Shown here piece by piece: positions 55,785 to 64,000 of a DNA stretch of 64,000 nucleotides. The notes under the pieces were generated by a model. That model was given only the letters and a program-made list of their open reading frames with translations. It was not told the origin of the DNA and made no database searches. The translations under genes and the position numbers were made by a program. Source of the DNA: Zhihengliuella flava (lineage in GTDB: Bacteria > Actinomycetota > Actinomycetes > Actinomycetales > Micrococcaceae); NCBI RefSeq assembly GCF_015751895.1, contig NZ_JADOTZ010000001.1, positions 1,550,001-1,614,000 of the forward strand, read 5' to 3'. The number at the start of each line of letters is the position of its first letter. The first letter of the stretch is position 1.

Positions 55785-55842
55785 GACGCGGTAGAATTGT
55801 GGCACGCGAGCTTTCCGATGCTATGAGGAGTCTGCAGCACCT

Positions 55843-57945
55843 GTGGATACAGAGAACACCGAACCCCAAGGACCAGCCGAGGCGCCCGTGGCTGCGGAGA
55901 GCGAATCAGCTGAGGCGCCTAACAGGGTCACCAACGAATACGGTGCCAGCGAGATCACGGTCCTCGAGGGCCTGGAGGCCGTCCGAAAGCGCCCCGGCAT
56001 GTATATCGGGTCCACTGGCGCGCGCGGACTGCACCACTTGGTGTACGAGGTCGTTGACAACTCGGTCGATGAGGCGCTGGCGGGGTACTGCGATCACATC
56101 AACGTCACGTTGACGGCAGACGGCGGCGTTCGAGTGGCGGACAACGGGCGCGGTATTCCGGTGGATCTTCATCCCACCGAGGGCAAGCCCACCGTCGAGG
56201 TCGTCATGACTATTCTCCACGCGGGCGGCAAGTTCGGTGGGGGCGGCTATGCGGTGTCCGGCGGCCTGCACGGCGTCGGTATTTCCGTCGTGAATGCGCT
56301 CTCGACGCGCGTGCTCACCGAGGTGCGTCGCCAGGGCTACGTCTGGAGCATGGAGTTTGGCGGCGGTGGCGTGCCGCAGAACGAGCTCACTCAGGGCGAG
56401 GCAACTGAGGAAACGGGCACCACCCAAACGTTCTATCCGGACCCGGAAATTTTCGACACGGTCGATTTCGATTTCGAGACGCTGCGCGCACGCTTCCAGC
56501 AGATGGCCTTCCTTAATAAGGGCCTGCGCATCACGCTGACCGACGAGCGCCGGCTTGACGACTCGAACGACGACGTCACGGATCCAGAGAACGACGGCGC
56601 CGCGGCCTCCGACGAGGCGGCCCAGGACGAAGAACCGAAGCACCGCGTCGTCGATTACCTCTACAAAGACGGTCTCCTCGACTACGTCAAACACCTGAAC
56701 ACCTCCAAGAAGGTGGAACTGGTGCACCCGGACGTGATCGCCTTCGAATCGGAGGACACCGAGCGCCAGATCTCCGTCGAGATCGCCATGCAGTGGACCA
56801 GCGCGTACTCAGAGTCGGTCCACACGTACGCGAACACCATCAATACCCACGAGGGCGGCACCCACGAAGAGGGCTTCCGTGCCGCGATGACCTCGCTCAT
56901 CAACCGCTACGCGCGGGAGAAAAACCTCCTGAAGGAGAAGGATGACAACCTCACGGGCGACGACATCCGCGAGGGCCTGACCGCCGTCATCTCCGTGAAG
57001 CTCGGCGAGCCGCAGTTCGAGGGCCAGACCAAGACGAAGCTCGGCAACTCGGTCGCCAAGGGCTTCGTGCAAGGCGTGGTTCATGAGGAGCTCGGCGACT
57101 GGTTGGAGCGCAATCCGCACATTGCCCGGGACATCGTCCGCAAGGCGTTGATGGCGTCTCAGGCCCGGCTCGCTGCCCGCAAGGCTCGAGACAATGCCCG
57201 CCGAAAGTCCCCTTTGGAGACGTTCGGCATGCCGGGCAAGCTCTCGGACTGCTCCTCGAAGAATCCGGCCGAGTGCGAGGTCTACCTGGTGGAGGGCGAC
57301 TCCGCGGGTGGTTCCGCCAAGCGTGGCCGCGATCCGCGGACCCAGGCCATCCTGCCCCTGCGCGGCAAGATCCTCAACGTGGAGCGGGCGCGTCTCGACA
57401 AGGCGCTGGGCAACGCCGAGGTGCAGTCCATGATCACCGCGTTCGGAACGGGGATCGGCGAAGAGTTCGACATGGCGAAGCTGCGCTACCACAAGATTGT
57501 GCTGATGGCCGATGCCGACGTGGACGGCCAGCACATCACCACGCTGATGCTCACTTTGCTGTTCCGCTACATGCGCCCGCTGATCGAGCACGGATACGTG
57601 TTCCTCGCGATGCCGCCGCTATACCGGATCAAGTGGTCTAACGCCGCACACGACTACGTGTTTACCGATGCCGAACGTGACGCGAAGCTCCGTGAGGGCC
57701 TGGCCGCCAACCGGCGCCTGCCCAAGGACAACGGGATTCAGCGCTACAAGGGCCTGGGCGAGATGGACTACTCCGAGTTGTGGGATACCACGATGGACCC
57801 GGCCCGCAGGACGCTGCAGCAGGTCACGATGGAGGACGCGGCCGCAGCGGATCAGATTTTCTCCGTGTTGATGGGAGAAGACGTCGAATCCCGCCGCAAT
57901 TTCATCCAGCAGAACGCCAAGGATGTGCGCTTCCTGGATATCTGA
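55843..57945 (+). CDS. gyrB: DNA gyrase subunit B
   Basis: ATPase subunit of gyrase. It has 700 residues. GHKL motifs [22 protein letters not shown] and [19 protein letters not shown] motifs [14 protein letters not shown] and [11 protein letters not shown]; end [13 protein letters not shown]. An acidic insert of about 30 residues near 245-275 ([14 protein letters not shown]) lengthens the transducer region. GTG start 12 bases after GAGGAG. Confidence 0.98.
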   Translation: MDTENTEPQGPAEAPVAAESESAEAPNRVTNEYGASEITVLEGLEAVRKRPGMYIGSTGARGLHHLVYEVVDNSVDEALAGYCDHINVTLTADGGVRVADNGRGIPVDLHPTEGKPTVEVVMTILHAGGKFGGGGYAVSGGLHGVGISVVNALSTRVLTEVRRQGYVWSMEFGGGGVPQNELTQGEATEETGTTQTFYPDPEIFDTVDFDFETLRARFQQMAFLNKGLRITLTDERRLDDSNDDVTDPENDGAAASDEAAQDEEPKHRVVDYLYKDGLLDYVKHLNTSKKVELVHPDVIAFESEDTERQISVEIAMQWTSAYSESVHTYANTINTHEGGTHEEGFRAAMTSLINRYAREKNLLKEKDDNLTGDDIREGLTAVISVKLGEPQFEGQTKTKLGNSVAKGFVQGVVHEELGDWLERNPHIARDIVRKALMASQARLAARKARDNARRKSPLETFGMPGKLSDCSSKNPAECEVYLVEGDSAGGSAKRGRDPRTQAILPLRGKILNVERARLDKALGNAEVQSMITAFGTGIGEEFDMAKLRYHKIVLMADADVDGQHITTLMLTLLFRYMRPLIEHGYVFLAMPPLYRIKWSNAAHDYVFTDAERDAKLREGLAANRRLPKDNGIQRYKGLGEMDYSELWDTTMDPARRTLQQVTMEDAAAADQIFSVLMGEDVESRRNFIQQNAKDVRFLDI

Positions 57946-58012
57946 TCAGGCATATACACCAGTCAGATTTCCATTCCTGCGCGGATGCAGACTTAGTTAG
58001 AGGAAGAACTCG

Positions 58013-60688
58013 ATGAGCGACGAGACCCCAGAGAACCAGCCCGGCACCGCGGGCGAGAGCGCCGCGGAGGACGCGGCGGAGCAGCCCATGCAGGCGCCAG
58101 CCCCGGTGACCACGGAGGAGCTGGACCGGATTGAGCCGGTGGATCTGCAGACGGAAATGCAGCGGTCCTACTTGGACTACGCCATGGCCGTCATCGTTGG
58201 CCGTGCGCTACCGGACGTGCGTGACGGCCTCAAGCCGGTGCACCGCCGGGTGCTGTACGCCATGTACGACGGCGGATATCGCCCGGAGCGGGCCTACAAC
58301 AAGTGTGCCCGCGTGGTGGGCGAGGTCATGGGCCAGTACCACCCGCACGGTGACTCGGCGATCTACGATGCGCTGGTTCGCCTCATCCAGGACTGGGTCA
58401 TGCGCTACCCGCTGGCTCTGGGGCAGGGGAACTTCGGCTCCCCCGGCAACGACGGTGCGGCCGCCCAGCGTTATACCGAGACCAAGATGGCCCCGTTGGC
58501 CATGGAGATGGTCCGTGATATCGACGAAGAGACCGTCGATATGCAGGACAACTACGACGGCAAGAATCAGGAACCGACGATCCTGCCGGCTCGCTTCCCG
58601 AACCTGCTGGTCAACGGTTCCTCCGGCATCGCCGTGGGTATGGCCACCAACATCCCGCCGCACAACTTGCGCGAGGTGGCGGACGGCGTTCAGTGGTACC
58701 TGCAGAACCCTGAGGCCCCCAAGGAGGAACTCCTCGAGGAACTCATTAAGCGTGTGAAGGGACCCGACTTCCCCACCGGCGCGACCATCCTGGGACACCG
58801 GGGCATCGAGGACGCCTACCGCACTGGCCGCGGGTCGATCACGATGCGCGCCGTGGTTAACGTCGAGGAGATTCAGGGACGCACGTGCCTGGTCATCACC
58901 GAGTTGCCCTATCAGGCCAACCCGGACAACTTGGCGATCAAGATTGCCGACCTCGTCAAGGACGGCAAGATCCAGGGCATTGCTGACATGCGGGACGAGA
59001 CCTCTGGCCGGACCGGCCAGCGCCTCGTGATCGTGCTCAAGCGCGACGCCGTCGCCAAGGTGGTGCTGAACAATCTCTATAAGCACACCGACCTCCAGAC
59101 CAACTTCTCGGCGAATATGCTGGCGATCGTCGATGGCGTCCCGCGGACGCTCTCCCTCGACGCGTTCATCCGGCACTGGGTGGCCCACCAGATCGAGGTC
59201 ATCGTCCGCCGGACGAAGTACCGGCTGCGCAAGGCCGAGGAGCGCGCGCACATTCTGCGCGGCCTGCTCAAGGCCCTCGACGTCCTCGACGACGTCATTG
59301 CCCTGATCCGCCGCTCCCCCACCGTCGAAGACGCGCGGGACGGCCTCAAGGAGCTCCTCAGCATCGATGACCTGCAGGCGCAGGCCATTCTCGAGATGCA
59401 GCTGCGCCGCCTGGCTGCGTTGGAACGGCAGAAAATCCAGGACGAGCACGCCGAGCTGGAGACGAAGATCGCGGACTACAACGCGATTCTTGCGGACCCG
59501 GTGCGGCAGCGGTCCATCATCTCCGAGGAACTCGGCGAGATCGTTGAGAAGTACGGCGATGAGCGCCGGACCAAGATCCTCATGGGCTTCGACGGTGACA
59601 TGTCGATGGAGGACCTCATTCCCGAGGAAGAGGTCGTCGTCACGATCACCCGGGGCGGCTACGTCAAGCGCACCCGCATTGATCAGTACCGCTCGCAAAA
59701 TCGCGGCGGCAAGGGCATCAAGGGCGCCGCGCTGCGCGGGGACGACGTCGTCGAGCACTTCTTCGTGACCACGACCCACAACTGGCTGCTGTTCTTCACC
59801 AACCATGGACGCGTCTACCGGGCGAAGGGCTACGAGCTCGCCGAGGCCGGCCGCGACGCCAAGGGGCAGCACGTGGCCAACCTCATGGCCTTCCAGCCGG
59901 AGGAAACGATCGCCCAGGTCATGGAGCTCAAGTCCTACGAGCAGGCGCCGTACCTTGTGCTTGCCACGCGGAACGGCTTGGTGAAGAAGACGCGCCTCGC
60001 TGACTACGACACGAACCGCTCTAACGGCCTGATCGCGGTGAATCTGCGTGAGGATGACGAGCTGGTTGCTGCTCGCCTCGTCAGCGAGTCGGACGACCTG
60101 ATGTTGGTGTCCCGCAACGGCCAGTCCTTGCGCTTCACCGCCACCAACGAGGCGCTGCGGCCGATGGGACGCAATACCTCCGGCGTGACGGGCATGAAGT
60201 TTAAGGATGAAGACGTCCTGCTCAACGCGGACGTCGTGACCGACGACTCGTACTCGCTGGTGATCACCGACGGCGGTTTTGCCAAGCGCACCAAGATGGA
60301 CGAATACCGCGTCCAGGGGCGTGGCGGTTATGGCATCAAGGTGGCCAAACTGGCAGAACAGCGCGGTGGACTCGCCGGCGCGCTCGTCGTGGGCGAGGAC
60401 GACGAAGTGCTCGTGGTGATGGAGTCCGGCAAGGTGGTCCGGTCCCGCGTGGAACAGGTTCCTGCCAAGGGCCGCGACACCATGGGCGTCATCTTCGCGA
60501 AGCCGGATAAGAAGGACCGCATCATCGCCGTGGCTCGGAATTCTGAGCGGGGGCTCTCAGCTGACGCTGATGAGGATGCAGTACCGTTGGACTCTGAGAC
60601 TGAAAACGACACGGATGTTCCCGTGTCCGACGCCGACGCTCCGGCGGAACCGGGCGAGGCAACTGAGAACGACGGAGGTAATGCGTGA
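58013..60688 (+). CDS. gyrA: DNA gyrase subunit A
   Basis: DNA-cleaving subunit. It has 891 residues. The quinolone region reads [10 protein letters not shown] with Ser115 and Asp119, the drug-sensitive residues; the catalytic Tyr is in [10 protein letters not shown]. The GyrA-box [10 protein letters not shown] and beta-pinwheel repeats follow, then an acidic tail of about 55 residues. ATG follows AGAGGAAG. Last bases overlap the DUF3566 gene. Confidence 0.98.
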   Translation: MSDETPENQPGTAGESAAEDAAEQPMQAPAPVTTEELDRIEPVDLQTEMQRSYLDYAMAVIVGRALPDVRDGLKPVHRRVLYAMYDGGYRPERAYNKCARVVGEVMGQYHPHGDSAIYDALVRLIQDWVMRYPLALGQGNFGSPGNDGAAAQRYTETKMAPLAMEMVRDIDEETVDMQDNYDGKNQEPTILPARFPNLLVNGSSGIAVGMATNIPPHNLREVADGVQWYLQNPEAPKEELLEELIKRVKGPDFPTGATILGHRGIEDAYRTGRGSITMRAVVNVEEIQGRTCLVITELPYQANPDNLAIKIADLVKDGKIQGIADMRDETSGRTGQRLVIVLKRDAVAKVVLNNLYKHTDLQTNFSANMLAIVDGVPRTLSLDAFIRHWVAHQIEVIVRRTKYRLRKAEERAHILRGLLKALDVLDDVIALIRRSPTVEDARDGLKELLSIDDLQAQAILEMQLRRLAALERQKIQDEHAELETKIADYNAILADPVRQRSIISEELGEIVEKYGDERRTKILMGFDGDMSMEDLIPEEEVVVTITRGGYVKRTRIDQYRSQNRGGKGIKGAALRGDDVVEHFFVTTTHNWLLFFTNHGRVYRAKGYELAEAGRDAKGQHVANLMAFQPEETIAQVMELKSYEQAPYLVLATRNGLVKKTRLADYDTNRSNGLIAVNLREDDELVAARLVSESDDLMLVSRNGQSLRFTATNEALRPMGRNTSGVTGMKFKDEDVLLNADVVTDDSYSLVITDGGFAKRTKMDEYRVQGRGGYGIKVAKLAEQRGGLAGALVVGEDDEVLVVMESGKVVRSRVEQVPAKGRDTMGVIFAKPDKKDRIIAVARNSERGLSADADEDAVPLDSETENDTDVPVSDADAPAEPGEATENDGGNA

Positions 60689-61326
60689 GCACCCCCAATA
60701 GCCCGCGTCCTAGCACGCGCCCGGCCAGCCAGTCAGGCAGCTCGGCCGGTCAGGGGCAGCGCCCGGTGACGGGTAACCGCCCCGCGTCCTCGGCTCGGCC
60801 GGCCCCCAGTAAGCCCCGCACCGGCTCTAGCTCGGCTCCGTCGCAGAAGTCGGCATCCCAGAAGCCGGCCGGGCAGAAGGCCGCGTCGTCGGCACCGGCC
60901 CAAGGCTCGGCTCGCCCCTCGGCGGGACAACAGCAGAAACTCGTGCGCCCGGCGCCGAAGGCGAAGGTGCGCAAGGCCCGGCTGCTGGTGAGCAAGGTGG
61001 ACCCGTGGTCGGTCCTCAAGCTGTCCTTCCTGTTGTCCGTGGCGCTCGGCATCGTGACGGTGGTGGCCGCCGTCGTACTGTGGACGGTTCTGGACCTGAC
61101 CGGCGTCTTCGACAGCGTGAATAACCTGTTGCAGGACATGGCCGGCTCCGGCAGTGGGTTCAACTTGGCGGAAATCGCCTCGCTGGGTCAGGTGGCGGCT
61201 TTTGCCACCATCGTCGCGGTCGTGAACGTCGTGCTCATCACCGCGCTGTCCACGCTGGCTGGCGTGCTGTACAACATTTCCTCGTCGCTGGTCGGCGGGA
61301 TCGGCGTCACGCTGACGGACGATTAG
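60685..61326 (+). CDS. DUF3566 membrane protein
   Basis: It has 213 residues. A low-complexity Pro/Ser/Ala/Gln N-terminal half (about 95 residues) precedes [20 protein letters not shown], the DUF3566 hallmark, and two membrane helices. GTG overlaps the gyrA stop (GTGA). Orthologues follow gyrA throughout Actinobacteria (Rv0007 in M. tuberculosis). Function unknown, presumably envelope or division. Confidence 0.92.
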   Translation: MSTPNSPRPSTRPASQSGSSAGQGQRPVTGNRPASSARPAPSKPRTGSSSAPSQKSASQKPAGQKAASSAPAQGSARPSAGQQQKLVRPAPKAKVRKARLLVSKVDPWSVLKLSFLLSVALGIVTVVAAVVLWTVLDLTGVFDSVNNLLQDMAGSGSGFNLAEIASLGQVAAFATIVAVVNVVLITALSTLAGVLYNISSSLVGGIGVTLTDD

Positions 61327-61348
61327 CGCTAACGCCGCCGGGTCGGGA

Positions 61349-61381
61349 GGGCCCGGACGTGGTATTGGGCACGTTCGGGCC
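61349..61381 (+). terminator. Terminator of the gyrA-DUF3566 operon
   Basis: A 12-bp stem, ggcccggacgtg with cacgttcgggcc (one G-U), starts 23 bases after the stop codon. Confidence 0.75.
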
Positions 61382-61444
61382 GCCCCGATTTGTTCGGTGG
61401 CGAAAGGTTGTTGTAGAGTCTTATCTCGGTCCATGAGGCCAAGG

Positions 61445-61518
61445 GGGCGTATAGCTCAGGCGGTTAGAGCGCTTCGCTGATAACGAAGAGGTCCCAGGTT
61501 CAAGTCCTGGTACGCCCA
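61445..61518 (+). tRNA. tRNA-Ile (GAT anticodon)
   Basis: The acceptor GGGCGTA pairs with TACGCCC; D-arm AGCTCAGGCGGTTAGAGC; anticodon GAT at 61479-61481; T-loop GGTTCAAGTCC. 74 nucleotides, 3' CCA not encoded. It is not in an rRNA operon; the same tRNA follows gyrA in mycobacteria. Confidence 0.97.
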
Positions 61519-61544
61519 CGGAATCCCCTACATCAGGAGGAACA

Positions 61545-61661
61545 ATGCGGAAACTGCTCGCAGTCGCCGCCGCCGTTCTCTCCATCGTGGCTTACAAGAA
61601 GTGGCGGGAAACCGAACAAGAAAAGGCAGTCTGGCAGCAAGCCACTGATCGAGTAGACTGA
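61545..61661 (+). CDS. DLW-39-like micro-protein, 38 residues
   Basis: ATG follows AGGAGG at ideal spacing. A short hydrophobic helix (KLLAVAAAVLSIVAYKKW) is followed by a charged tail ending AVWQQATDRVD. This placement between tRNA-Ile and tRNA-Ala and the overall pattern match the actinobacterial DLW-39 family, although the DLW tripeptide itself reads AVW here. Function unknown. Confidence 0.8.
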   Translation: MRKLLAVAAAVLSIVAYKKWRETEQEKAVWQQATDRVD

Positions 61662-61668
61662 CCCATAC

Positions 61669-61741
61669 GGGGGCATGGCGCAATTGGTAGCGCATCTGCT
61701 TTGCAAGCAGAGGGTTAGGGGTTCGAGTCCCCTTGCCTCCA
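61669..61741 (+). tRNA. tRNA-Ala (TGC anticodon)
   Basis: The acceptor GGGGGCA pairs with TGCCTCC (one G-U); anticodon stem TCTGC/GCAGA with loop TTTGCAA, anticodon TGC at 61702-61704; T-loop GGTTCGAGTCC. 73 nucleotides, CCA not encoded. Confidence 0.97.
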
Positions 61742-61749
61742 CCGTAATG

Positions 61750-61778
61750 AAAAGCCCCGGGAGTTTCCCGGGGCTTTT
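61750..61778 (+). terminator. Intrinsic terminator after tRNA-Ala
   Basis: A 13-bp perfect stem, aaaagccccggga with tcccggggctttt, loop GTT, with its own T-run. Confidence 0.9.
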
Positions 61779-61830
61779 CGTGTTTTCCGATCCAGCTGCG
61801 GCCGCTCCTTGAATCGCGGTCCATTAAAAC

Positions 61831-61870
61831 GACGGCGCCCGGTCACCGCATGAGGTGACCGGGCGCCGTC
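61831..61870. terminator. Terminator of the leftward apolipoprotein-like gene
   Basis: A perfect 17-bp stem (starts gacggcgcccggtcacc) with a 6-base loop lies 17 bases beyond the stop codon at 61888. Confidence 0.85.
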
Positions 61871-61887
61871 GATTCGCGCTGAGGGAC

Positions 61888-62646
61888 TTACTCGCCCTTC
61901 ACCGCGGCGGCGGCTTCCTCAGTGGTCGCCTCGGTGTCGTTCTTCTCGGCCGACACCGGTGCAGGTTCCACCGGGGTCGGCGTCTTCCACGGATCCTCGA
62001 CTGGCTTGGAGGCCTTCCACGCGGCCACTCCAGCGGCAACGGCCGCAGCGACGACGGCGAACACGAGCAGGCCCTTTTTGCCGCCCTTCTTGTTGGCCTT
62101 CTCCGCCTTCTTCAGCTCCTTGGCGGCCTGCTTGGTGGCCTCGGCGGCTGCCTTCTGAGCCTTCTTGAGGGCCTTCTTGTTCTTCTTGGAGACCTTGACG
62201 ACCGGGGCAACGGCCTCGGGGATGCGCAGATCCTCGAGACGGTGCGCGGTGTAGTCCGCGGCCTCACCAAGCTTGGCGCTGGCGGTCGGCAGATACTCGT
62301 TGACGACGCGATCCCGTGCGGAATGCAGTGCCGGGGTGGTGCGGTCCAAGGTGGCCTGGATCTTCGGCGACGCGTCGTCGACGAATTTCGAGAACTTGGG
62401 GCCGAACTTGGCGATCTCTTCCTGCAGCTTCGGCGTGTACTTCGCGACGCCATCAGATACTTCGGTGGCGGCGCGCTGGAGGCCGGCCTGAACCTTCGGG
62501 GACACGACCTCGATTCCCTTTTCGACGCGCGGCGCGGCCCATTCCTTGGCCGCGTCCACCCGGGGGCCCGCCCAATCACGAGCCTGATCGACCGATGCGC
62601 TGACCGAATCGCCCAGCTCGCGCGCTACACGTTCTGACTTCTTCAC
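61888..62646 (-). CDS. Membrane-tethered amphipathic-helix protein, possible CwsA analogue
   Basis: It has 252 residues. The first 150 form long amphipathic helices with 11-22 residue periodicity (PRVDAAKEWAAPRVEKG, SPKVQAGLQ, TPKLQEEIAKFGPKFSK, SPKIQATLD), like apolipoprotein or YtxH-type repeats. A Lys/Ala-rich helix, one membrane segment (GLLVFAVVAAAVAAGVAAW) and a DPWKTPTPVEPAP tail follow. No signal peptide. It has the place, strand and membrane layout of CwsA, the wall-synthesis and polarity protein between alaT and ppiA in mycobacteria; homology is not proven. Confidence 0.75.
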   Translation of the reverse strand: MKKSERVARELGDSVSASVDQARDWAGPRVDAAKEWAAPRVEKGIEVVSPKVQAGLQRAATEVSDGVAKYTPKLQEEIAKFGPKFSKFVDDASPKIQATLDRTTPALHSARDRVVNEYLPTASAKLGEAADYTAHRLEDLRIPEAVAPVVKVSKKNKKALKKAQKAAAEATKQAAKELKKAEKANKKGGKKGLLVFAVVAAAVAAGVAAWKASKPVEDPWKTPTPVEPAPVSAEKNDTEATTEEAAAAVKGE

Positions 62647-62820
62647 AGGTGTCCTCCCGTAGATATCTAGCCTCTCCCGGCCCAGCCTACGCTGTCGGGG
62701 TGGGCCAGAGAACGATTTCTCAGCGTTCTCACGTGTAATTCTGGGGATTTTTCACTGTGCGCGTAGGACAGGAGGGGATTATTCGGCCCGCTGGGCCCTG
62801 CTCCATGGAAGAATGAAGCT

Positions 62821-63366
62821 ATGACTGCTATTCCCACGCATAAGGCGACCATCCACACGAGCCTCGGCGACATCGAGGTCAACCTGTTCGGGAACCATGC
62901 GCCGAAGACCGTGCAGAACTTCGTCGGCTTGGCCACGGGTGAGATCGAGTGGACTCACCCGGAATCCGGCGAGAAGAAGACCGGCACCCCGTTGTACAAC
63001 GGCACCATTTTCCACCGCATCATCTCCGACTTCATGATCCAGGGCGGCGACCCGCTCGGCATGGGCGTCGGCGGCCCGGGCTACCAGTTCGACGATGAGA
63101 TCAGCCCGGACCTGAACTTCAACGAGCCCTACAAGCTGGCTATGGCCAACGCTGGCATCCAGATGGGCCGCGGCACCAACGGCTCCCAGTTCTTCATCAC
63201 CTCGGTGCCGACCACGTGGCTGCAGGGCAAGCACACCATCTTCGGCGATGTGACGGATGAGTCCTCCCGCGCCGTCGTCGATCAGCTCAACAAGGTGGCC
63301 ACCGATGGGCGCGACAAGCCCAAGGAAGACGTGGTGATTTCCAGCATCGACGTCGTCGAGCTCTAA
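62821..63366 (+). CDS. ppiA: Peptidyl-prolyl cis-trans isomerase (cyclophilin)
   Basis: It has 181 residues, cytosolic. Catalytic-site residues lie in FHRIISDFMIQGGDP, GRGTNGSQFFITSV and WLQGKHTIFGDV. No signal peptide. ATG start. Its position after gyrA and the tRNAs matches ppiA (Rv0009) of mycobacteria. Confidence 0.97.
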   Translation: MTAIPTHKATIHTSLGDIEVNLFGNHAPKTVQNFVGLATGEIEWTHPESGEKKTGTPLYNGTIFHRIISDFMIQGGDPLGMGVGGPGYQFDDEISPDLNFNEPYKLAMANAGIQMGRGTNGSQFFITSVPTTWLQGKHTIFGDVTDESSRAVVDQLNKVATDGRDKPKEDVVISSIDVVEL

Positions 63367-63412
63367 GAACCCGTTGTTGGGCCCGCCGCGGCCCACCATC
63401 AGCTGGTGAGCC

Positions 63413-63438
63413 GGCCCTGCCCCTTGTGCGGCAGGGCC
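63413..63438 (+). terminator. Hairpin between ppiA and the rhomboid gene
   Basis: A 9-bp stem, ggccctgcc with ggcagggcc, loop of 8 bases, 46 bases past the ppiA stop. Confidence 0.6.
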
Positions 63439-63462
63439 GCTCGTCGTTAAAGAGGAGAGAGA

Positions 63463-64000
63463 ATGGCCTACGGTTCCGTCCCCGATCAGCAGGTCCCGGT
63501 GTGTCCCCGGCACCCTGAGCGTCCCAGCTACGTCCGGTGCCAACGGTGTGGTCAGCCCACGTGCGGCGAATGTCAGCGCCCAGCCGCCGTCGGTGTGCAG
63601 TGCGTGGCCTGCGTGCAGCAGGCCGCCAAGAGCGCGCCGCAGGTGCGCACCGCCCTGGGCGGGAAAGCTCGCGGCGAGAAGCCGGTGGTCACCTACGCCA
63701 TCATCGGGCTCTGCGCGGTGGTTTTTGGTGCCCAGTACGTGGTGCCAGGCCTGACAGAGCGCCTGCTCTTCGCGGGGGTGTACACGTCCCCGCAGATTGC
63801 CGGCTTGTTCCCGGACATCGGCCTCGAGCCGTGGCGCATGGTGACCAGCACGTTCCTGCATTCGCAGGGTTTCATCATGCACATCGCCTTCAACATGTAT
63901 GCGCTGTTCATCATCGGGCGGGTCTTGGAGCCCGCACTGGGGCGACTACGTTTTGCCGCCGTGTACTTAATCTCCGGGTTCGGTGGTTCCGTGGCCGTGC
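63463..64000 (+). CDS. Rhomboid family intramembrane serine protease, partial
   Basis: 179 residues are visible and the 3' end is outside the window. An N-terminal zinc-knuckle segment (CPRHPERPSYVRCQRCGQPTC in part, then CGECQ and CVAC) precedes the membrane domain, which has WRMVTSTFLHSQGFIMHIAFNMYALFIIG (rhomboid His-Asn helix 2) and RFAAVYLISGFGGS. The catalytic GxSG serine should lie just beyond the edge. ATG follows AGAGGAGAG. Confidence 0.93.
   Translation, partial: MAYGSVPDQQVPVCPRHPERPSYVRCQRCGQPTCGECQRPAAVGVQCVACVQQAAKSAPQVRTALGGKARGEKPVVTYAIIGLCAVVFGAQYVVPGLTERLLFAGVYTSPQIAGLFPDIGLEPWRMVTSTFLHSQGFIMHIAFNMYALFIIGRVLEPALGRLRFAAVYLISGFGGSVAV

Noticed and set aside
58208-59872. Long leftward open frame antisense to gyrA
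   Set aside because: A shadow of gyrA codon bias, as with similar frames opposite dnaB and ino1.

Overview
The window is a high-GC actinobacterial chromosome segment spanning the replication origin. The order murJ / degenerate kinase / trxB / trxA / parB / parA / rsmG / jag / yidC / yidD / rnpA / rpmH / dnaA / dnaN / recF / dciA / gyrB / gyrA / DUF3566 / tRNA-Ile / tRNA-Ala / ppiA is the classical actinobacterial oriC neighbourhood. The rpsF-ssb-rpsR-rplI-dnaB cluster, an Rpf-type transglycosylase and inositol-phosphate synthase fit the same phylum. The lack of mycobacterial-type fusions and the presence of a DLW-39-type micro-gene suggest Micrococcales, probably Micrococcaceae. I cannot name the genus.

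Layout. 1-2.5 kb: leftward urate catabolism operon (uraD, uraH, uox, urate/xanthine permease). 2.9-6.0 kb: a small hypothetical gene and aceE, convergent on a terminator. 6.1-11.7 kb: rightward metabolic genes (SDR, BNR-repeat protein with a MoaD/ThiS partner, kynureninase, GyrI-like protein, serine acetyltransferase, CGNR protein). 11.7-17.8 kb: leftward HAD phosphatase and dnaB, a short rightward pair, a flavin reductase, then leftward rplI, rpsR, ssb and rpsF behind a structured leader. 18-28.5 kb: leftward Rpf, M18 aminopeptidase, a two-component system with a tiny membrane protein, an ABC exporter, an FAD desaturase-like enzyme, a GT87 membrane transferase and a ROK glucokinase. 28.6-36.8 kb: ino1, fhs, DUF2306 protein, three very small leftward ORFs, DUF418 protein, phosphatase, CCA-adding enzyme and NUDIX hydrolase. 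36.8-64 kb: the origin region proper, ending in a rhomboid protease cut by the window edge.

How the parts work together. DnaA boxes flank dnaA on both sides (rpmH-dnaA and dnaA-dnaN), marking oriC. ParA, ParB and nine parS or parS-like sites form the segregation system. Unusually, parB and parA are separated by about 2.3 kb with no credible gene but seven parS or near-parS sites, and another parS lies at the centre of a perfect 42-bp palindrome just past the parB stop codon. RnpA, L34, YidD, YidC and Jag serve RNA processing and membrane insertion. TrxB and TrxA sit behind a textbook SigR/SigH-type promoter.

Most notable observations: the gene-free parS island between parB and parA; the palindrome-embedded parS; an origin-like DnaA-box cluster with an AT-rich core upstream of dnaB, about 38 kb from oriC; a degenerate, truncated kinase-like protein detached from MurJ; a micro-operon of three tiny genes at 32.1-32.6 kb; a CwsA-like positional analogue; a structured rpsF leader able to mask its own Shine-Dalgarno; and a long hairpin overlapping the gyrB promoter. 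All calls come from reading the sequence; no database search was run.
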